Of a DNA stretch of 64,000 nucleotides, positions 46,111 through 57,287 are shown one piece after another (the first letter of the stretch is position 1; each line of letters starts with the position of its first letter). Made by a program: the position numbers and the translations under genes. The stretch spans positions 1,411,501 through 1,475,500 of the forward strand of contig JAGPNK010000007.1 of NCBI GenBank assembly GCA_020746835.1, written 5' to 3'. Origin of the DNA: Stachybotrys elegans (taxonomy: Eukaryota > Ascomycota > Sordariomycetes > Hypocreales > Stachybotryaceae). A model generated the notes under the pieces. It was given only the letters and a program-made list of their open reading frames with translations. It was not told where the DNA came from and searched no databases.

Positions 46111-49100
46111 ATGGGCGAGTTCGGTCCTGACAAGGAGCTTAAGGCGCCTGATCCTGTCGCCGCCGCCTCACAGCCGTTGGGCGAGCCACGGGCTGATGCA
46201 TCGGATAGTGACATTATCTTGCCGGCGGATAAAGAAAAGGACGCTGTCGCAAGCGACGACACGGACGCCGGTGACGAGGATGAGGAAAGCAGGCCGCAGA
46301 AGCCACACCTGACTGCGACCAAAAGCTATGTCACCGAGAACAGCGTCATAGACGATGTGCCGTCTCTGGCAGGCCAGGCAGAGAAGAAGCCATGGTACAA
46401 GAACCTGAATCCCTTTCGATGGGGTGCTCCCCCTCCAGTTCCCGAGGAGCGCCTCGAATCGCGCGAGTCCAGTGCCGGCCTCCTAAGCAAACTTACCTTC
46501 CAATGGATGGCTCCTCTGATGGTGGTAAGTTGGATCGTTCACTCCCAATTCTTGAAGCAACATCGATTGCAACTGAGACTGATCTCTGTGTTACAGGCTG
46601 GATATAAGCGCCAGCTCACCCAGCAAGACATCTGGAAAGTGAATCCCAAACGAGCCGCGGATCCCATGACCGACCGTCTCAAGGAGACTTTCAGGAAACG
46701 CGTGGAACGCGGAGACAAGCACCCCTTGATGTGGGCTCTCCACGATAACTTTACCATGGAGTTCTGGCTAGGCGCCGTTTGCGCCCTCCTTACATCCATC
46801 ATCGGCGTCATGGCGCCCTTCACTCTCCGCTTCCTGATTCAGTTTGCCACCGATGCCTGGATCGCCAACCGCACGGGCACTCCCCCTCCCCCAATCTCTC
46901 ATGGAATTGGGCTTGCCATTGGAGTAACAGTAATGCAAATCTTGTCGAGCTTGGCGACCAACCACTTCCTATACCGCGGCATGTTGCTTGGAGGACAGGC
47001 CCGCGCGACTCTCATAAGCACCATCTACGAGAAAGCCATGGTGGTGTCGGGTCGCGCGAGAGCCGGCGGTGCCAGAGAAACGATCGCTCCTGGCTCGGCC
47101 GAGGGTAGCGAGAAGGACGGCGGCAAGGGCAAGACAGCCGAGGGCGACAAGAAGTCTGGCAACCCCGGCCAAGTGGAAAAGGACGGCAGCGGCTGGGGCA
47201 ACGGACGCATCACCAACCTCATGAGTGTCGACACATACCGTATCGACCAAGCGTCCGCCCTGTTCCACATGATCTGGACCAGCCCCATCGTTATCATTCT
47301 TACCTTGGTCCTCCTCCTCATCAACTTATCGTACAGTGCCCTGGCGGGTTTTGCGTTGCTCGTCATCGGCACTCCCGTTGTCGGTGTCGCAGTCAAGAGC
47401 TTATTCCGCCGCCGCAAAGAGATCAACAAGATTACCGATCAGCGCGTGTCGCTGACACAGGAGATCCTGCAGTCCGTCCGCTTTGTCAAATATTTTGGCT
47501 GGGAAGAAGCCTTTGTCGGGCGTCTGGCTGAGTTCAGAGCCAAGGAAATCCGTGGGATCCAGATTCTCCTCATCACCCGAAACGCCATCAACGCTGTTGG
47601 CATCTCCCTCCCTATCTTCGCCTCCATGCTGGCATTCATCACCTACTCCTTGACCGACAACAGCATGGCACCTGCACAAATCTTCTCCTCGTTGGCACTT
47701 TTCAACGCTCTGCGTCTCCCCCTCAATTTCCTTCCCGTTGTCCTGGGGCAGGTCACTGATGCGTGGTCATCAATGAAACGTATCGAAGAATTTCTGCTTG
47801 AAGAAGAGCAGGAGGAGACTGTGACTATGAACTTTGACGCCAAGGATGCCATTGAGATGAACAACGCCTCCTTTACATGGGAGCGATCACCAACACAGGA
47901 TCCCAGCAAAGCCACGGCCGCTCCAACAGACAAGGCTAAAAAGCACGCGGCTGCTCCTGAGAAAAATGAGGACCCCTCAGCGCTATCGCCGACAAAGGAG
48001 GCAGAAAATGCTAATGCCGGACAGCGTGAGCCGTTTAAGCTGCAAAACCTCACCTTCACTGCCAAAAGGAATGAGCTCGTTGCCGTCATTGGCACTGTCG
48101 GAAGCGGAAAGAGTTCCCTACTTGCTGCTCTTGCTGGAGATATGAGAAAGACAGAGGGCGAGGTTGTTTTTGGTGCATCGCGTGCATTCTGCCCCCAGTA
48201 TGCTTGGGTTCAAAACACGACTCTAAGGAAGAACATTACTTTTGGCAAGGACTTGAATCGGCCGTGGTACAAGAAGGTTATCAAGGCGTAAGTCTGCCCT
48301 TCATTCGCACATGGATAAATCCACTGACAACTCTAGGTGTGCACTCCAACCCGACCTCGACATGCTTCCCAACGGCGATGAGACCGAGATTGGCGAACGA
48401 GGCATTACCATCTCCGGTGGTCAGAAGCAGCGTCTCAACATTGCACGAGCCATCTACTTCGATGCCGATGTTATCTTGATGGATGACCCGCTAAGCGCCG
48501 TCGACGCCCATGTAGGCCGTCACATCTTCGACAATGCCATTCTGGGCCTGCTCAAAGACAAGTGCCGCATCCTCGCCACTCACCAGCTCTGGGTCCTCAA
48601 TCGCTGCGATCGCATCATCTGGATGGAGGGTGGCCAGATCCAGGCCATTGACACGTTTGATAACCTGATGAGGGATCACAAGGGCTTCCAAACGCTGATG
48701 GAGACAACGGCCGTGGAGAAGACGGAGGAGAAGGATGACTCCAAGGCTCCTGGAGAAAAGGATGCCGGTGAGGGCCAGAAGAAGAAGAAGAAATCGGCTG
48801 CCTTGATGCAGCAGGAAGAGCGCGCGGTTTCTAGCGTTCCCTGGTCCGTCTATGATGCCTACATCCGCGCCTCGGGATCTATCCTCAGCGCCCCCTGGGT
48901 CATCTTCCTCCTCATCTTATCCCAGGGCACCAACATCGTGACAAGTCTGTGGCTATCGTACTGGGTGTCTGATGAGTTCAACCTCTCGACTGGTCAGTAT
49001 ATCGGCGCATATGCCGGGCTGGGCGCAATCCAGGCAGTCCTCACATTCTTCTTCTCCATCTCCTTATCCATCCTCGGAACCAATTCCAGCAAAGTCATGC

Positions 49101-50650
49101 TGCGGGATGCTGTATCCCGTGTTCTGCGGGCGCCCATGTCCTTCTTCGACACCACGCCGCTGGGACGTATCACCAACCGCTTCTCCCGGGACGTGGACGT
49201 CATGGATAACACGCTGTCAGACGCCATGAGAATGTACTTCTTCACCATTGCCATGGTAACCTCCATCTTCGCCCTCATCATCGCTTACTTCCACTACTTT
49301 GCCATCGCACTTGGACCCTTATATGTACTCTTTATTCTGGCGGCAGGGTACTACCGAGCGTCTGCTCGAGAAGTCAAGCGCTACGAGTCTATCCTGCGCT
49401 CACATGTCTTCGCCAAGTTCAACGAGGGACTAACCGGCGTGGCATCAATCCGAGCGTACGGCCTCAAGGAGCATTTCATCGCGGACCTGCGCAAGTCCAT
49501 TGATGACATGGACTCGGCGTACTTTATGACATTTTCGAACCAGAGGTGGTTGTCTGTCCGTCTTGACATGATTGGCAATGCCCTGGTCTTTACGGTTGCT
49601 ATTCTTGTGGTGACATCGCGGTTCCAAGTCAACCCTGCCATCGGTGGACTCGTCCTTAGTTACATCCTCTCCATTGTCCAGATGATCCAATTTGGCGTGC
49701 GGCAGCTCGCCGAGGTCGAGAACGGCATGAACGCCGTAGAGCGCCTCCTCTACTACGGGCGCGATCTGGAGCAGGAAGCGCCTCTGCACACCGTCGAGGT
49801 CCGCAAGTCATGGCCCGAGAAGGGCGAGATTGTCTTTGACAACGTCCAGATGCGGTATCGTGAGAATTTGCCACTTGTTCTGAATGGTCTGACGATGCAC
49901 GTCCAAGGCGGCGAGAGGATCGGTATCGTCGGCCGCACGGGTGCTGGTAAGAGCTCCATCATGAGCACGCTCTTCCGCCTCGTCGAGATATCAGGGGGCT
50001 CCATCACCATTGACGGCGTTAATATCTCCACCATCGGCCTATACGATCTACGATCACGGTTGGCCATCATCCCACAAGATCCCACGCTATTCCGCGGCAC
50101 CGTACGCAGCAACCTCGATCCCTTCAATGAGCACACAGACCTGGAGCTATGGTCAGCCCTTCGGCAAGCCGACCTCGTCCCTAGCGACGCCGACATGGCT
50201 GACCGTAAGGCTGACTCCTCGCGCATTCATCTGGACTCTATCGTTGAGGAAGACGGCCTAAATTTCTCCCTCGGCCAGCGACAGCTCATGGCCCTCGCGC
50301 GCGCCCTCATCCGTGGCTCGCAGATCATTGTCTGCGACGAGGCCACCTCCTCCGTTGACATGGAGACAGACAATAAGATTCAAAACACGATTGCCACAGG
50401 CTTCCGCGGCAAGACGCTGCTGTGCATCGCCCACCGCTTACGCACCATCATCGGCTACGATCGCATCTGCGTCATGGATGCGGGCAGCATTGCCGAGCTC
50501 GACACGCCGCTCGAGCTGTGGAAGCAGGGCGGCATCTTTAGGAGCATGTGTGACCGCAGCGGTATCCGTCTAGAGGATATCCAGGGGGCGGCAGATGGTA
50601 TATTGGCGTTGGAGTCGGCACCGGCTGGGCGATCGAGTTCGGAAAAGTAA
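46111..50650 (+). CDS. ABCC-type ABC transporter, Yor1-like
   Basis: Full-size multidrug or organic-anion exporter at the plasma membrane. Exons are 46111-46524, 46597-48287 and 48337-50650, giving 1472 aa. The order is TMD1-NBD1-TMD2-NBD2 without the extra TMD0 of Ycf1-type proteins, hence the Yor1-like assignment. NBD1 has Walker A GTVGSGKSS (about 637), signature SGGQKQR (about 728) and Walker B ILMDDPLSAVD, with Asp where a catalytic Glu is expected. NBD2 has GRTGAGKSS (about 1233), signature LGQRQ (about 1346) and CDEATSSVD, complete with Glu. A charged Gly/Lys/Glu insertion of about 45 residues (after SGRARAGGA) interrupts TMD1. Intron 1 (72 nt) is a multiple of three without a stop, so retention would give a longer protein. 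The N-terminal 90 residues are acidic and disordered. Confidence 0.93.
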
Positions 50651-51147
50651 AGCATACATGATACCTGCCGATATTTGTAGTTTTTTTCGGCTTCCACCCT
50701 GTCTTGTATATTCTTCACAATCTACTTAGATGATCTGGCAATTGGATAATATTGTCACTCAATGCCAAAGAAAGATGGCATATCAGAGCCTACGAGCTGC
50801 AGCATTTAGCTGATTGAGTATGTTAAGACCGATTCAAAGAGTCCTGCGTTACAGGCAACGCTGTTCGAATAAAAAGGTATGTATATATATTAATGCAAAA
50901 AGCTAGCCTAGTAACAAGTTTCGTCATGGCGGGATGAACTGACAAGATTCACGTCAGAATCCGTAATATTACGTCCGTGGACGATACGAGCAGAAAGCTG
51001 CCAAATCGGCACTGGGAATCCGAATCCTCTAACGCCGTAGCCAAACACCACACCGCAAGCCCTATGCAGAAGTCCTGCCCTTACATCAAGGAGAATTTTC
51101 TTGCTCATCTTCCTCTTCCAGATCAAGTCTTGTCCCAAGCCGATCTT
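50651..51147. other. Convergent 3' region
   Basis: 497 bases between the transporter and csi2 stop codons. Probable 3' UTRs, otherwise nothing. Confidence 0.5.
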
Positions 51148-52290
51148 CTACGATCGACTCGAGGGACTGCCAGCTCGGCCCGTCAGATTCGTCGGTCCCC
51201 TCTGTCCGCCACTGGCAGGCATGTGCGGTGGGGGCAGACTGCCCGGGTCATCTGCCAGAAGGTCCTCAAGATAGGCACTCGGGGCCCGGCCAGTCGGCGG
51301 CATGCTCAGGTTGAGAGAACTAGTGCTCATGTCGCGCCTAGAAGATGGGAATTGCGGGGACTGAGGCGGCGAGGGATTCAGAGTGTGACGAGAGGTATTA
51401 CCGTACTGTCCACGCGAATCGGGGCGGAGGTTCGTCAAACTTATTGAGTGACCATGATTGGCACCCCCGGGAGAGCTGGTACCCGCAGCATAGAAACCAG
51501 ATGGGAGGAAGGTCGAAGCGCGGTTACCACCAGCATTGGTAGAAGCCGCCGCAGTCGGGGAGAAGAAGAGGTTGGATTGGCTGAGGTTGCTTGAAGGGAT
51601 GGGCCCACGAGTGGTTCGTCGCTGACCCCTTGCGTGGGCGGCGCCCCCGGAGAGAGACATGGTAGAGCCTTGGTCGGTGTACTTGTAGAAGGGCGCGGGA
51701 GGAGCGGGAAATCCAGTCTTGGTAGTCGTCTCGTGCTGAGCCAGAGCGGCGCGCTTAACAGAACGGTGAAGCATGATGCCAACAATGAAACGCCAGAGAA
51801 GAATGCCCAGGCCAAGTGCGCCCAGGATGGCCCCGACTGCGATGAAGACGGTACCTTCAGGAGCGGTCGACTGCTGCATGAAGGGAGCGTTGACGGTGGG
51901 CGGGACAGCAGGAGCAGGATAGGTAGGGATAGGAACGTGACGGGTCAGCGAAGGGGCGCCAGTGATACCACCTCCAGTTGTCTGAGCGTTAGCACCAGTG
52001 GTTGTCGCACGACCAGTGGTTGTCGTCGTCGTCGTAGTCGTCGTCGAGGTCGGACGCCCCTGGGTCGTACTCGACCTCGTCGGTTCCTCGTCAGTTGTGG
52101 GCTCGTCGGCAGGGTCATTGTTGTCGTTCGGAGGATTGTTGTTCGAAGGAGGATCGTTGTCCGATGGGGGATTGTTGTTGGAGGGCGGATTGTTATTCCC
52201 TTGAGCCACGGCCGGTGCGGCAAAGAGAGTCACGGAGGCCGCGGCTGCGAGCAGCAGCGAGGGCCGAGGAAGGAACGTGGTTGGCCTCAT
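51148..52290 (-). CDS. CSI2: Csi2-family cell-wall-related membrane protein
   Basis: Single-exon protein of 380 aa with signal peptide (residues 1-29, SLLLAAAASVTLFAAPAVAQ), an Asn/Pro-rich repeat zone (NNNPPS and NDPPS units, 32-60) and a Thr run (about 82-92). A membrane span follows at about 147-174 (TVFIAVGAILGALGLGILLW), with a Ser-rich cytoplasmic tail. The block PTVNAPFMQQSTAPEGTVFI just before the span is the Csi2 hallmark. Yeast Csi2 has been linked to chitin deposition and Chs3. The ectodomain is likely O-mannosylated. I start at the ATG directly before RPTTFLP because it begins the signal peptide; the frame is open further upstream, but that part reads as leader. Confidence 0.8.
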   Translation of the reverse strand: MRPTTFLPRPSLLLAAAASVTLFAAPAVAQGNNNPPSNNNPPSDNDPPSNNNPPNDNNDPADEPTTDEEPTRSSTTQGRPTSTTTTTTTTTTGRATTTGANAQTTGGGITGAPSLTRHVPIPTYPAPAVPPTVNAPFMQQSTAPEGTVFIAVGAILGALGLGILLWRFIVGIMLHRSVKRAALAQHETTTKTGFPAPPAPFYKYTDQGSTMSLSGGAAHARGQRRTTRGPIPSSNLSQSNLFFSPTAAASTNAGGNRASTFLPSGFYAAGTSSPGGANHGHSISLTNLRPDSRGQYGNTSRHTLNPSPPQSPQFPSSRRDMSTSSLNLSMPPTGRAPSAYLEDLLADDPGSLPPPHMPASGGQRGPTNLTGRAGSPSSRS

Positions 52291-53850
52291 GGTTTCGGTA
52301 TTGGAAGAGATGAAAGAAACGAGAGAGAATTGGACGAGGCTGGCGAGGGCTCGGTATATATTAAGGTGGGTTAAAAAGGCAGAGGCGGCGAAACAGGACC
52401 GAGTCTCAGCAGGCCGTGTGCGTCGAAAGGAGGAGGCAGCGCGTGGCCCAGACAAGAGTCAGGGGGGGGGGACCAAAAGCGACGGACGGGACGACAAGTA
52501 TCGGATGCAAGCGAGAGACAGAAACGACGGGCAGCAAAAAAGGAAGGAAAAAACGAATGCGTCGAGGAGGAGCTGCTACAGGCGCAGCAAAAGCATAATT
52601 ACTGTCTGCGAGGCGGACAGACAGAGTTTATGTCGTGATGTGGGTGTGGAATGGGCCAGGAGAGGAATTGCGTTCCTGGCGGGCGGGCGGCGAGTTTCGC
52701 AGGCTGAAGGCGCCCAAGGGGAAAAAAAAGGAGCAGGGTAGAATGACAGCGGCCGAATTGGGGATGGCGTGATCTGCGGTTTACGAACGAACACGGGGTT
52801 TGGTGGATGATGGGAGGGATACGAAGGTACCTGGCCTCGTGGTAGCAGCAGGTCCCCCATCACGCGGGCACCACGTTACCATCATCATCCTTCCTTGGTT
52901 TTGGGGCGATGGAATCATCATGCATGAAGATAAGTTGGTGCCTTGGATCGATTGATTGCCGACCGATTAAGCTGCAGGCACACAGCCCTTCGGCCGACCC
53001 TTTCCCATTTCCTGGATTTTTATTCAATCTTGGAGCGAGGCGTTGTCCAGTTGAGAAGTCAGGACCTGAGTAATCCAGTTGTTGATCGGGCAAAGGTACT
53101 TCGCCGTCAAGTACAGCGCTGAGAAATTGACCTTCGTTTACCACCAGGCGCTAGCAGAGCCCCCAAGGCCCTTGTGTTTTGCGTGCTCCTCTAATGCGGG
53201 CTATTTTTAAGGGAGCAAGGGAATGCATGCGATGGAACATTTCATCGACGGCAAACATGGACATCTGTGACCGGTATTTCTGCAACGGCCGGTTCTTCGA
53301 AGATTCTCAAGGCTGAAAATGGTTCGTCGCACCACATGCGCTGGTGGCACTGGAGCGTCTTCCAAGTGGCCGCCTCAACGGACCAGGTCCAGGCGGGTTG
53401 GAAATGCTCAGCCGCAGGATCCATCTTCATAATTCATGCCTTAACTCGACAGGTCGACCCGACCTCGATCCATGCGGCGACGTGTTCTGCAATCGAATCG
53501 TCTGGCAAGTGTCATCCGAGAAGAGAACCCAAGCCCATCATGGTCCAAAAATCGCCATGTCAATTAAATTGTGTAACTGTACGAATGTTTTGCATGTCGA
53601 GAATTGTTCACTTACTTGCCCACCACAGGAGCATCAAGCCTAGATCACGTGATGCAGCACCAGCACGTGAGCCATCTACGTATGGCCTCCACCTCCAAGC
53701 TCGGTGCGCCTAAAGCTGGCGTGCTTGCTACTTGACCAGCCTCATCAAACCAACGCGACAACCATCGACCGCCGTATCCTCCCATTCTCCGCGCTTCGAA
53801 CGCACCAAGCGACTCACACATCAATCTCTTGACCCGAGCAACCGCCCGAC
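52291..53850. promoter_or_regulatory. Divergent intergenic region, csi2 / Vps68-like gene
   Basis: 1.56 kb between divergent starts. The csi2 leader is purine-rich on the + strand. There is an AGGTACCT palindrome at 52825-52832. No gene was supported. Confidence 0.5.
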
Positions 53851-54548
53851 ATGGAGGAAGAGCGTCTCTGGAAGTTTGGGTTCACCAAGCCCGAGTGGCT
53901 GAAGAGCATCTGGGTTCGCAACGCCGGCGTCTACGGAGCGGGAGCATTGGTATGTCTCTCTGTCACATCGCCTTTGCGCGTCGCATCATCGGGTTGCATT
54001 TCCATGCGCTGATGGCTGCCTGCGGGCCGACTTCCAATATGTTGTGCTGGGCCGGGCTGACCTATCGCAGTTCTCCTTAGCATTCTATGTGATGCTCGAC
54101 TCCGCTGTCTGGTCCAGATCAGCCAGAAACGGCTCCGACATCCACGTGAAATTTGTCGACTGGCTCCCGCTCATCTTCTCCAGCCTCGGCATGCTCATCA
54201 TCAACTCGGTCGAGAAGCAGCGGCTGAGCGCGGATTCCTTTAGCTACAGTGGCTCCGGCGTCGCTTGGAAGGCCCGCGTCGTGCTCTTCCTAGGCTTCGC
54301 GGCCCTGGCTGGTGGTATGGCCGGAGGAGTCACTGTTTTCGTTCTCAAGTTCGTCGTGCCAGGTGTTGCGGGGCCCGCGCTGGGAATGGGCATTGAGAAT
54401 GTTGTCAGCAACGCCCTCGTCGGTCTCAGGTACGTGGTGCCATGCGCTAACAGTTGTCGATTTGGCTTTGCTAATGATGGACAGCTCCGTTCTTCTCTGG
54501 GTCAGCCAGAATATGGAGGACGAATACTCATACAACCTCTCCCTCTAA
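53851..54548 (+). CDS. Vps68/TMEM50-type tetraspan protein (UPF0220)
   Basis: Small endosomal/ER membrane protein of the TMEM50/Vps68 family, in yeast linked to Vps55 and endosome-to-vacuole traffic. Exons are 53851-53949, 54071-54429 and 54485-54548, giving 173 aa. Donors are GTATGT and GTACGT, acceptors GCAG and ACAG, and the joins are in frame. There are four hydrophobic spans: around VYGAGALFSLAFYVMLDSAVW, VDWLPLIFSSLGMLIINSV, VVLFLGFAALAGGMAGGVTVFVL and the last, interrupted by intron 2, SNALVGLSSVLLWVSQN. The WLPLIFSSLGMLIINSV span with the following GVAWKARVVLFLGF block is typical. The short acidic C-terminus ends YSYNLSL. Length matches the family. Confidence 0.85.
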
Positions 54549-55115
54549 ACTAAGCGCCTATACGTGAGGCCGCTAGGATGCTACTACGGCTTGAACATAT
54601 TATCCGTCGGGGCTTCCGCTGGTTAGCTGTTGCGGATGATGTTCGTATTATAGAAATGTATTCTTACCGATTAGGAGGCTTGCCAGATGGCTGGGATATC
54701 GCTGGCACAATGTCTCGCAAGCCACTTAATGGAGTTTGGGATTTGGCGGAGCGTTGGATTAGGTCAATGTTCGGATGCATGATCCAATTATTGATGTTTT
54801 ACTTTGTACTTTGGGGCTTTCATCGCTAAATCCAATAACTACCTTGCTTGTGCTGTGAAAACCAAAGGTTGTTGCGCCTTGAAATCTTGATGTTGGCCTG
54901 GAGCTGTCTACCTCTATTTTAGGAGCCACAGTGAGCAGCCACCGCATACCTAAAAACGGCAGGTAGCCCCTCCAACGGGTCCAAGTAAACAACCTACATT
55001 GGTACCTCTAACAAATGTCAACCTCTATCAAGTCCGTTTCCAGCTTTTGTATACAACAAATCTACTCGAGTATCATTAATACCAGTCTTTCCGCATTCAC
55101 CTGCTAGCAGCCAAC
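54549..55115. other. Intergenic region with a possible short ORF
   Basis: 567 comparatively AT-rich bases between tandem genes. An 83-codon + frame at 54578-54829 (ending FYFVLWGFHR) reads protein-like but has no recognised family and lies where a 3' UTR is expected. No other signal was seen. Confidence 0.4.
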
Positions 55116-55686
55116 ATGGCAGATCGCGCCAGAGGAGCAAACGGCGCCGCGTCGCGCCCCAGAGCCGCGCCTCCCCCTGTTCGTCGCAACCTCTTCCAGA
55201 GCCAGTTGACGCGGCGGCCAACGCCTAGCTCGTCCAACTCTGCCGAGAGCCTTCATCAAGAGGAGGAGCCATTGCCCGAGACTTCGGACATCGTGGTGCG
55301 GGATGAGGATGGCGACATTGTGATTGGCGACCCACCGGTTCCGGCGCTGGACCCTGATGAAGCCCAGGAGACTCATCGAGAACATGAAGGTGGGTTTACT
55401 CGGAGTATGCTCTATTTCATCTATCCAACGTGGATACTGACATGAACCCCCCCTTCAGAAGAGAGGCAGCGCCTGGAGGAGACGCTGCGCCATCGTCTAG
55501 TTGGCCATCCACCCGTCGTGGACCAACCTGAAGGTCAGATACAAACAGGTGCAACGACTTCTTGGATCTGCTAACCCAAGTCTTGCAGAACTTCTTGAGC
55601 AAGTCCGGGCTGGCATGAGAGCCAAGGTGGCAGCATTGGCTGAAGACAACTGGATGTATGAGCCTGAAGAGCACCCGCGTGTATAA
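55116..55686 (+). CDS. Small uncharacterised fungal protein
   Basis: Three exons, 55116-55389, 55459-55533 and 55589-55686, giving 148 aa. Donors are GTGGGT and GTCAGA, acceptors TTCAG and TGCAG, with a CTAAC branch site in intron 2. Two phase-1 joins each rebuild a Glu codon, which supports the model. The N-terminus is Ala/Arg/Pro-rich, with RRNLFQSQLTRRPTP at about 23-37. A strongly acidic middle (EDGDIVIGD) follows, then a Glu/Arg-rich helix and a C-terminal helix MRAKVAALAEDNWMYEP. No membrane span, signal peptide or known domain is visible, and I do not recognise the family. The charge pattern suggests a small helical subunit of a larger complex, but this is only a guess. Its stop is 82 bases from the get4 stop. 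Confidence 0.65.
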
Positions 55687-55768
55687 CCCTACTTTTCGCC
55701 GCCCCTACGAACGCCTGCTGTCTATGCTACTGAAAACCTTTGTCGGCCATTTCGCGTCGCCGTCCCAT

Positions 55769-56822
55769 TTAATCCAGTCCTACAGAAGGGGCGTTGTTCA
55801 GAGGCTGCGGGCCTCGCCTCTGGCCCTGCTGGCCGCCTCCCGCACCTCCGCCAAACAGACCGCTCATCATGTCCATCAAGGGGTTGGCCTGGCGCGGCTT
55901 TGCGATGCCAAAGTACATCTCTCCAATGGTCTCCAAGACCGTAGACCAGCCCTCCGCCTCGGAGATGTGCGCCGAGTACTTGGACAGCAGACCCTTGTAC
56001 ACCTCCGGCGCTCCGCGCTGGACGGCCAGGAGGAGCATGCCGAGGAAGTTGAGCAGCGGCAGGCTGGGGAAGATGCGGATGTCCGAGTTGGCGCTCGACA
56101 CATCCTGGACGCCGAGGCTCGGGTTGTCGCTGCTGAGGTTGCTGGTGAAGATGCGGTAGCACGTGTTGGCGGCGCGCACGTTGCCCACGAGAAGGTAGGG
56201 GAGGACGGCGCGTGCGGTGAATTGCGGGGCCAGGTGCGCCTCGCCCTCCTTGTACCAGGCGTATTCCATCTTGCAGAGGACCTCGGGCGAGTCCTTGGTG
56301 CCAATGACGAGGTGTCGCTCGGCTTCGTACGGTTCGTGCTCCTCGGCGTAGAGCGAGCCCACGACGTGGTGGAATTCCGGTTCGCCAGCGGGGAAGTCGC
56401 CAAACTTGGCCGACCAACTACAGTAGATTAGCTTTAGATCGAGTATGGCAGCAATGCAGCGCAGCTCTTGGCGTGTTTGCTCACCCCATCATCTCCGTGA
56501 TAAACGTCTTCCGCGTAGGCTCCTCGGGGGCGAAGAGACGCAGGCACGTCAGCAGCCGGCCCTTGGAGGTCGCATCAGGCTTCAGCTGCGCCTGCCTGTA
56601 GACATCAAGCATCATGATACACAGATCACCACCGCTGCCTCCCTGGCCGGCCTTGAGCAGCGACTGCGCCACATTGTACAGGATATCGATGGCGGCGGAC
56701 CAGTTCTCCGTCTTGATGTAGCGGGAGGCGGCGACCCGCGTCTGCTGCTGGGCCTCGTAGAAGTCGCCCTCCTTGATCTTCTCCTGGAGACGCGCGAGGA
56801 TTCGGTCGACCTTGCTGGCCAT
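55769..56822 (-). CDS. GET4: Get4, tail-anchored protein targeting factor
   Basis: Alpha-helical repeat protein that with Get5 passes tail-anchored proteins from Sgt2 to Get3. Exons on the complement are 56485-56822 and 55769-56417, giving 328 aa. The donor is GTGAGC and the acceptor TGTAG; the split Gly restores EMMGWSAKFGDFPAGEPEFH. Family blocks are RILARLQEKIKEGDFYEAQQQTR at the N-terminus, HHVVGSLYAEEHEPYEAERHLVIG in the centre and a C-terminal hydrophobic helix around FPSLPLLNFLGMLLLAVQRG. The Gly/Gln-rich tail (GGGAGGGQQGQRRGPQP) is disordered. The start at MASKVDR is the first ATG that gives a family-like N-terminus. The gene is convergent and almost abutting with the small unknown gene. 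Confidence 0.92.
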
Positions 56823-57189
56823 GGCTGAGTACGAGAGGCGGTTTTTCGGGTTGTCGTTGTTGGCGTGGACGGTCTCGATGTCGGTAGCTGGGGCGGACAA
56901 GCTCTCTCTTTGGATGATGGTGTTGGAGGGGTCGTCATGGCGGGGCGTTGGCTGTTGGTCCCACTTACAGATGCTGATCGAAATGGAAGCTGAGAACCAT
57001 TAGGAGACCGAAGCCGATTCTATTATCTAAGGCAGACATCTAGTTGCCTTATGTATAGGAATTGTTTTGAAACTTGTTTTTGGCAGCATATGAGATCGCT
57101 AACCAGGACCAATACAGGTGCGAACCTCAACAGCAGCACAAGCAATCTATAATCAGAAATAACAATATGCCCCACATACCTTAGCTCTA
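56823..57189. other. get4 promoter / tRNA 5' flank
   Basis: 367 bases upstream of get4 on one side and upstream of the tRNA-Gly gene on the other. No other feature was recognised. Confidence 0.45.
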
Positions 57190-57270
57190 GCGCGAGTAGT
57201 ATAACGGTTAGTATCCATGCTTCCCATTTGGAAGCAGCATGGGGCCCGGGTTCGACTCCCGGCTCGCGCA
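57190..57270 (+). tRNA. tRNA-Gly (anticodon CCC) with a short intron
   Basis: The acceptor stem GCGCGAG pairs fully with CTCGCGC, followed by discriminator A. The A box is in TAGTATAACGGTTAG and the B box is GGTTCGACTCC. The T stem is CCGGG/CCCGG, and the anticodon stem CATGC (57216-57220) pairs with GCATG (57237-57241). The 16 bases between them exceed a seven-base loop by nine. With CCC at 57223-57225 and A37, an intron of about nine bases starts at 57227, the canonical position. A TTTTT terminator follows at 57283-57287. The isotype depends on this intron model. Confidence 0.85.
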
Positions 57271-57282
57271 GCTTGTTCCTTA

Positions 57283-57287
57283 TTTTT
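57283..57287 (+). terminator. Pol III terminator of tRNA-Gly
   Basis: A run of five T residues 13 bases downstream of the tRNA 3' end. Confidence 0.75.
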
